From NCBI GenBank assembly GCA_037039925.1, contig JAXRKP010002191.1, positions 1-64,000 on the forward strand: DNA of 64,000 nt. The letters run 5' to 3'. A program made the translations under genes and the position numbers. Within the stretch, counting starts at the first letter, position 1. Each line of letters begins with the position of its first letter. The notes below the pieces were generated by a model. That model did no database searches. It saw only the letters and a program-made list of their open reading frames with translations, and was not told the origin of the DNA. Source of the DNA: Doris montereyensis (lineage: Eukaryota > Mollusca > Gastropoda > Nudibranchia > Dorididae). Shown one piece after another: positions 43,115-64,000 of this stretch.

Positions 43115-44155
43115 TCGCAGGGTAAATCAGGGAATGAGTAAAGTCTCTGCGTTAGCAGTCACCACCACCACCACCACTACTGCCCTTTCTCCTGCTGGTC
43201 TCCTTAGCCACACCTTTGAATTTCAAAGGGAGAAAAAAGAAGAAGAAGAAGAAGAAATCCCACCAAAAAAAAAATAATAAAAACAAGAAAACTGTTCATC
43301 TCCTAAATAAATTGCAACGCAAATCTGTGTCAATATCAGGTGTACACAAATCTAAAGATCAAATACAATTTCTTTCTTTCGGGAAAACAAAGAACAAAAA
43401 AAGTAAATGATGCATAACCACGATATGCTCGTATGAAAATGATGTAATTGTGACTTAGTTAGACACTATTAAACTGACCCTTCAATTGTTACATAAAAAA
43501 TAATCTACACAAGAAAAAAGAAAAGAAAAAAAGAAGACAAGATTCCCAAAAGACATGAACTCTTTATGTGGACAAGAACGCGATCCGTAAAAAGTACAGC
43601 CTGGCAACAAGTGCTTTGGTTACGAGCAGTTAGACATTCAGCTAGGGGACTACGTGCAGCTGTTAGAACTTGGCCATTCAGAAATAAATAAATTAGTGAA
43701 TAAATAAATAAATAAATAATTAAGTATAAAAATCAAAAGATAAACAAACAATACAATGATGAATATATAAATAAATGAAAAAATACTAAATGAATCACTG
43801 TATAAATAATTAAGTTACTGATAGACAATTAAAAAAGATAAATAAATAAATTATTGAATGTATAATTCAATATAAATGAACGAGTAAATATTAACAGATA
43901 AATGAATAAATAAATCAACGCTTACACTACTTTTATAACGGATGAAAACAAGGAAGCATAATAAAACTAACTGAATGTGAAATACACAATTAAGACACGT
44001 ATACAATGTCAAATTGAATGAAGCATTTGATATCTATAAAACGAAAATACGGCCATAAGAAACGAATGTTTTATAAAATCCACATTTCAGCTAACATCCA
44101 TCTATACAAAATGACATGATACAAATAATTTGAAATATACAACTACCCCGGTACA
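43115..44155. other. Intergenic, AT-rich
   Basis: Includes (TAAA)n-rich DNA at 43680-43930 and AAG runs near 43235. No gene was recognised. Confidence 0.6.
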
Positions 44156-44157
44156 TA

Positions 44158-44320
44158 ATTTGGTTCATTGAAAATTCAACCCGTCTACCATTTGTGGTAA
44201 TCTCAGCCGGGACAAATTAAGAGGAAACAGCAAGATGACATGTTATGAGTGAAAGAGTTGAAGGAAAGAGGTAAAACCTACCAGCATTTGTTATCAACAC
44301 CCCCCCCACCCCAAGACTAC
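44158..44320 (+). repeat. Interspersed repeat family A
   Basis: 'ttggttcattgaaaattcaa', 'ccatttgtggtaatctcag', 'attaagaggaaacagcaaga' and 'taccagcatttgttatcaac' occur in family A order. Confidence 0.65.
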
Positions 44321-44324
44321 AAGA

Positions 44325-45482
44325 TCGAGATATGTGTGTGTGTGTGTGTTACTGTTAGAACGTAACTCACAATCAATTTTCTTTATTCCAATGAAAGTTC
44401 TTGGCATTTAAAACATCTCAACGACTCGTTACGGGAATAAAACTTCATATGATACCGTATTATTATCCCTATTAAGCACATAGTGTGCTTAGAATTAGAA
44501 AATGGAGCCAGGGGGGGGGGGGGGGGGGTGCGCTTATCCAGGTGCATTGAATTATGTACCTTTCTGACCTTACTTTTAATTGTATTTGTTCGTTGCTAAC
44601 AATGCAATAGTGCATTGTTTGTTATGTTTGATTTCATTGCTGTTGCCTGTCTGCTAGTCACAGTATAGGGCGTGTGTCTCTACACTGTCGCCAAAGTTGT
44701 GTCAAACTTGTCTTTTGGATCAACGGGACTGATTATTTTCCCATTAACTTTCTGCACAAAAAGCAAAAAGGCCTAGAGCGGCCAATGTTCTACACGCTGT
44801 TCATCCGTACAGTTTTCAACTTAACAACGTGAAGAAAACAAACCCCGTTCTTTTTCCTCTAGAGAATCTTTCAGAAGCTGCCTCCAATCACACTAAAAGT
44901 AAACTATAATAAACATGTTCATTCTATCTATTAAGAATCAGGACTCACTCGTTGTCAATGAAAACTTTTTTTTCTTATTCTTATCTCGCACTTTTTCATT
45001 ACGGAAAACTTTTTGTCAAGAAAGTGCTCGATAAATACGATTAACCGAATTAACACCGATTTGATGAAAAGTCCCCCCCCCCCCCCCCCCCGCCAAAAAA
45101 AAATCCCAAAAAAAGAAAAAACGGTAGAACAAATAACTAGGTCAGTCAGCATATTTTCAGCAATAAAGGACTAGGTTGAAACGGCCCTATCGAGGGAGTT
45201 TGGTTGGTAAACATATTGCACGTTAAAAAAAATAATAACACTGATACGATGAATCATTTTTTTATGACGAGCCATAGAAAAAATGGGGTGGTTTTTTAGG
45301 CTATGTAATGTGACCATCCGATTTCGATCTCACTCTAATTTTATTAAAGTAAAAGTTCTTGAGAACAAAAAGTTTCACACCCTCAAAATCAAGGATCTGT
45401 CAAACAATAACTCAAGTCCTCACCCCCCCCCCCCCCCCAAATATTATTTAACCATATCATTCAGACTCAGAACAGTTGAGCT

Positions 45483-45485
<3 letters not shown>
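44325..45485. other. Intergenic, with several C/G homopolymers
   Basis: G17-18 near 44511-44528 and C18-19 at about 45072-45090 and 45423-45438. No gene, exon or SINE head was identified. Confidence 0.55.
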
Positions 45486-45830
<345 letters not shown>

Positions 45831-46221
45831 AGAGAAGGACAAGGGGATAAAACCAAGAGAGAGAGACAAAAAAACGTTTCTCAGGTCTAAATTTTGTTTT
45901 TGATGCCCTTCCGTCGGTGAAACTCTATCCTCTAAGATCTACGGACTTTGATGAAGAACTCATTCATTTCTTACGCGCCGTGTGCGTCATATTCCAACCA
46001 ATGAAAGACATTTTCACCTCCATATGCGCCCTGATAAATAAATAAACAATGTCATCATCCTCTTCTACAGGCAGGCAGCAGTCGTAAAGTTAAGTCCTGT
46101 CGTAATCTGTCACACCATTTATAAATATATATACACATAATTGTCAGAATTCGCTGCTGTTTGACAAGGAGCTTAGACGGCCAGGCCACAGGCCAGTGCT
46201 ATGAGAAGAGGCTCCAGCCGC

Positions 46222-61383
<15,162 letters not shown>

Positions 61384-61859
61384 CTGAAAGGCCATTCGTA
61401 TCTGAATGGCCGACTTCCCATTTCTTTTTTTATAAATTTAATCAAAAGTATTTCCTATTCCAATGTAGATTCTAGTTCACTCAAAGAGATAAACATTCGC
61501 TGCCATGCATTTGGAAAACATCTGAAATAAAGAAACATGATGCACTGTCAGTTCATTCATACAATTCTCCATTTAATTTAATAACACTTAATTTGAAGAA
61601 GTGACTTCATTATTCAACGTCGCTTACATGAGATTGGCAAAGCTACCATTCTTAACATTTCTAAATGACAGACTATAAAAAGTGAAAAATAAACTGTCAA
61701 AGTTATAAAAAAACCCACCAAATAATCGGTAGGACTTCCAAGATCGGGATACCGATTTTTTTCCCTAGTGACTTTAATTCAATATAAAGTAAAGAAATTT
61801 CAATGGACAGAAATCATTTTTTTAAACACACAAGAATCCATAGAGAACTACTGAGTCGA

Positions 61860-61905
61860 GCCTATAGACAGCGGCCATCTTCTTTCTTTCTCACCTGTTT
61901 CACTG
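61860..61905 (-). promoter_or_regulatory. YY1-like AAGATGGCCGCTG element, possible TBC1D20 start region
   Basis: On the minus strand 'agaagatggccgctgtctat' contains the AAGATGGC core typical of YY1 sites that overlap transcription and translation starts. The ATG (61878) opens MAAVYRLDSVVL, with a possible donor TCA|gtagtt after nine codons. That donor's phase does not match the acceptor I chose for the next exon, so the assignment is speculative. Confidence 0.3.
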
Positions 61906-61954
61906 TCGGCAACATAAAATTTTTGATTTTTTTCCTGCTCCAACTCTACAGGAC

Positions 61955-62935
61955 TGCCTAGCAACAAAGGGAAGATATGTTTCCCCGGCGACCTACACTT
62001 GCCTCAGAAGGTGGGGTTGGGGCGGGGGGTCATTCATGGGGATCTTATCTGTCAGGTTACAGTACAGTTAAGGGAGCAGGGTAAGGGATGGTTGATAGAT
62101 GGTTAACAATAAAACACTTACGATAAACCCGTAACACATATAATAAGGATGGTATAAGGCGTACAATCACAGAATTTTACAAAAAAACGGGACAAAAAAA
62201 GCATCAGTTTTCATTCATCCACACGATCCGGAACGCGCGAGCCATCTGATCAACTGTAAGGCAACGGCCGTGGACTCCACGCCCAAGGTGTCAGGAAACA
62301 CAAACACAGACCACATCTTATTGAGAACTAGGGAAAAGTCAGGGAACTCTCCAATCCAGATGCCCAAGCGTTACGTCACTAAATAAACGCCAGGGAAACC
62401 TCGGTCGGCAGACCCGTGCACGTCCGCATTACATTACGTCACTGGCATTAGACCTAGAGTTTTTCTGTTATGCCCCTTGACTGAAAAACATGACATTTTA
62501 AAAGCTAATTCACTCGCCTCACAGTCCTATACTATCTCTTTAAGTCATATATCTGGAATCCTCAGGTTTTAAGCTTTAACATCGTATATAACACTTGTAA
62601 GAAATATAACATTGTACATTTTGACAAAGAGGGAAATAGGGATGGACCATTTTTGTGAAACTTGCCATTATATATTCACCCTTAGCAACAAAACTATTGC
62701 TATGTATTTCCCCCTGCGACCTATGCTTGCCTCGGATGGGGGGGGCAGGGTTGTGGGGGCGGGTCGTTCAGGGGGAGCTTAAATGTGTCAGGTTACGGGA
62801 GCAGGGTACGGGTAAGTTGATAGATAGTTAACAATAAAATACGTATGTTCACCCCTATTGCTATACGTTTCCCCTGCGAGACTACGCTGCCTCGGATGGG
62901 GGAGGAGTTGGGTCAAATCGATTTACTTCTGGTCC
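61955..62935. repeat. Dispersed G-rich repeat, three partial copies
   Basis: 'cttgcctcagaaggtggggt' (61995), 'cttgcctcggatgggggggg' (62724) and 'gctgcctcggatgggggagg' (62885) head similar blocks. The first two continue with 'tgtcaggttac...gggagcagggta' and 'gatagatggttaacaataaa'. The unit is about 150 bp, with unrelated DNA between copies. Confidence 0.7.
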
Positions 62936-62939
62936 GTGT

Positions 62940-64000
62940 TCAGGTAGATGTATGCCCTTCCTTACTTACCTTAGGCTACTTATGATGGTCATCATGTGAT
63001 CATGTCATGGTCAATCTGATCTAGATTTAGATCTAGAATCTAATTATTATAATATAGTCTAGCTGAAAAAGATACAAACATCAGGATCTATAAAGCAAAG
63101 ATCAATTCGGGAGTAACATTCTAATTATCATGACTAACCGGTATCAATCTTTCAGCGGCTAGATCTATATTTAGAGGAAGGAACACATGAAGAGATAATC
63201 AGTGTTGACGCTGGTGAATTTTTTGCAACAATCAGAAGAGTTCACGTACTGACCGGAAGATAAAGTAGATGAACTCTTTTATAATAGAATACAACTTTAA
63301 TTTCCAGAAGAAATTACTTTCGCTGTCTATGCAGCTGATATCAAACCGTATTTTAAGAGTGCTGATTCGAAAATTAAAACTTTTTCTCCTCTATCTTCTC
63401 TATCAAGTAACCTCCATTAATGAAGGGCCGATGAATATTTCACATGACAGTCGTTTAACTTTGCGATACGACATGTCCAACAGTTACACAACCTAACATA
63501 CATTGGTGTAATATTGAAAGACAGCGTAACAGCAATGCATGGGCATTAAAATAGCTAAATGACCAGTTCGACAAATGTTTTGTAGCTGATTGAATCCAAC
63601 ACAAGATTCAAAGACAACAAATTAAACAAATTAAAAAATTAAAATAACAAGCAGCAAGAAAATTATGTTGTTTTCTTAGAACCTTTTATTGACAAAAGTG
63701 ACATTAATAAATGCCTTTTTGTTTTGTTTGCTTTTTTGGTGTAAATTTTGACCAAATAGAAAAGGTCACTCTACAATCATTTCTGGACCACTACTCAAAA
63801 CGAATTTTATTGCTAATGACCAAATTCACTTGGAAAATTGGGTACTGGGGCCAATCAATGACAAATCCGAGATCATAACAAACTAGCAACGTTTCAACAG
63901 CCACCCTTCAAGAAACACTGGACACTGAGGCTATTCGATGTAGATGACTGTGTAAATTATTGTTGTGATCTACACATTGAACGAGACGAGGCTCGAAGCT
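62940..64000. other. Right flank, no recognisable gene
   Basis: AT-rich, with TAGATC words near 63020. A 75-codon plus frame (63269-63496) has no recognisable domain. The final bases resemble the flank of a SINE or intron but cannot be assigned. Confidence 0.55.

Overview
The window is animal genomic DNA: AT-rich, with multi-exon genes, canonical GT-AG introns, tRNA-derived SINEs, LINE and DNA-transposon remnants, and a very heavy load of mini- and microsatellites. The gene sequences, together with TAGATC/AGATCT-rich blocks, suggest a lophotrochozoan, most likely a gastropod mollusc. The host assignment is inference; the eukaryotic nature is plain.

Two protein genes are recognisable, both on the minus strand. 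(1) DNMT1, the maintenance DNA (cytosine-5) methyltransferase, starts at 29277 and runs left off the window edge. Twenty-two coding exons or exon candidates are visible between 29277 and 411. In order they carry the DMAP1-binding domain, an acidic/serine linker, a PCNA-binding PIP box, the RFTS domain, the second half of the CXXC zinc finger, the autoinhibitory linker, BAH1 and most of BAH2. The catalytic domain must lie beyond position 1. (2) TBC1D20, an ER-anchored Rab1 GTPase-activating protein, occupies about 61383 to 46222. Nine coding exons are visible, covering the TBC domain with its arginine and glutamine fingers and the C-terminal membrane anchor. One internal exon and the N-terminal exon were not found.

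Region by region: 1-29.3 kb is DNMT1, whose introns are packed with tandem arrays, SINEs, a LINE fragment and a TIR element. 29.3-46.2 kb is intergenic, with a dead Tc1/mariner-like transposase, a 3.9-kb 19-bp minisatellite and several other arrays. 46.2-61.4 kb is TBC1D20, whose introns hold repeated copies of the same SINE families and perhaps a small plus-strand transcript. 61.4-64 kb has a possible TBC1D20 promoter and no further recognisable gene.

The most unusual features are as follows. The BAH1 exon of DNMT1 is tandemly copied as 72-bp units that carry the exon end plus its splice donor. The BAH2 exon is also duplicated, and another array starts at a splice donor. The DNMT1 frame is broken by at least ten single-base indels inside otherwise conserved codons, which fits either consensus errors or a decaying gene. 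Two minisatellites grew from different internal segments of one SINE family, and a third grew from transposase coding sequence.
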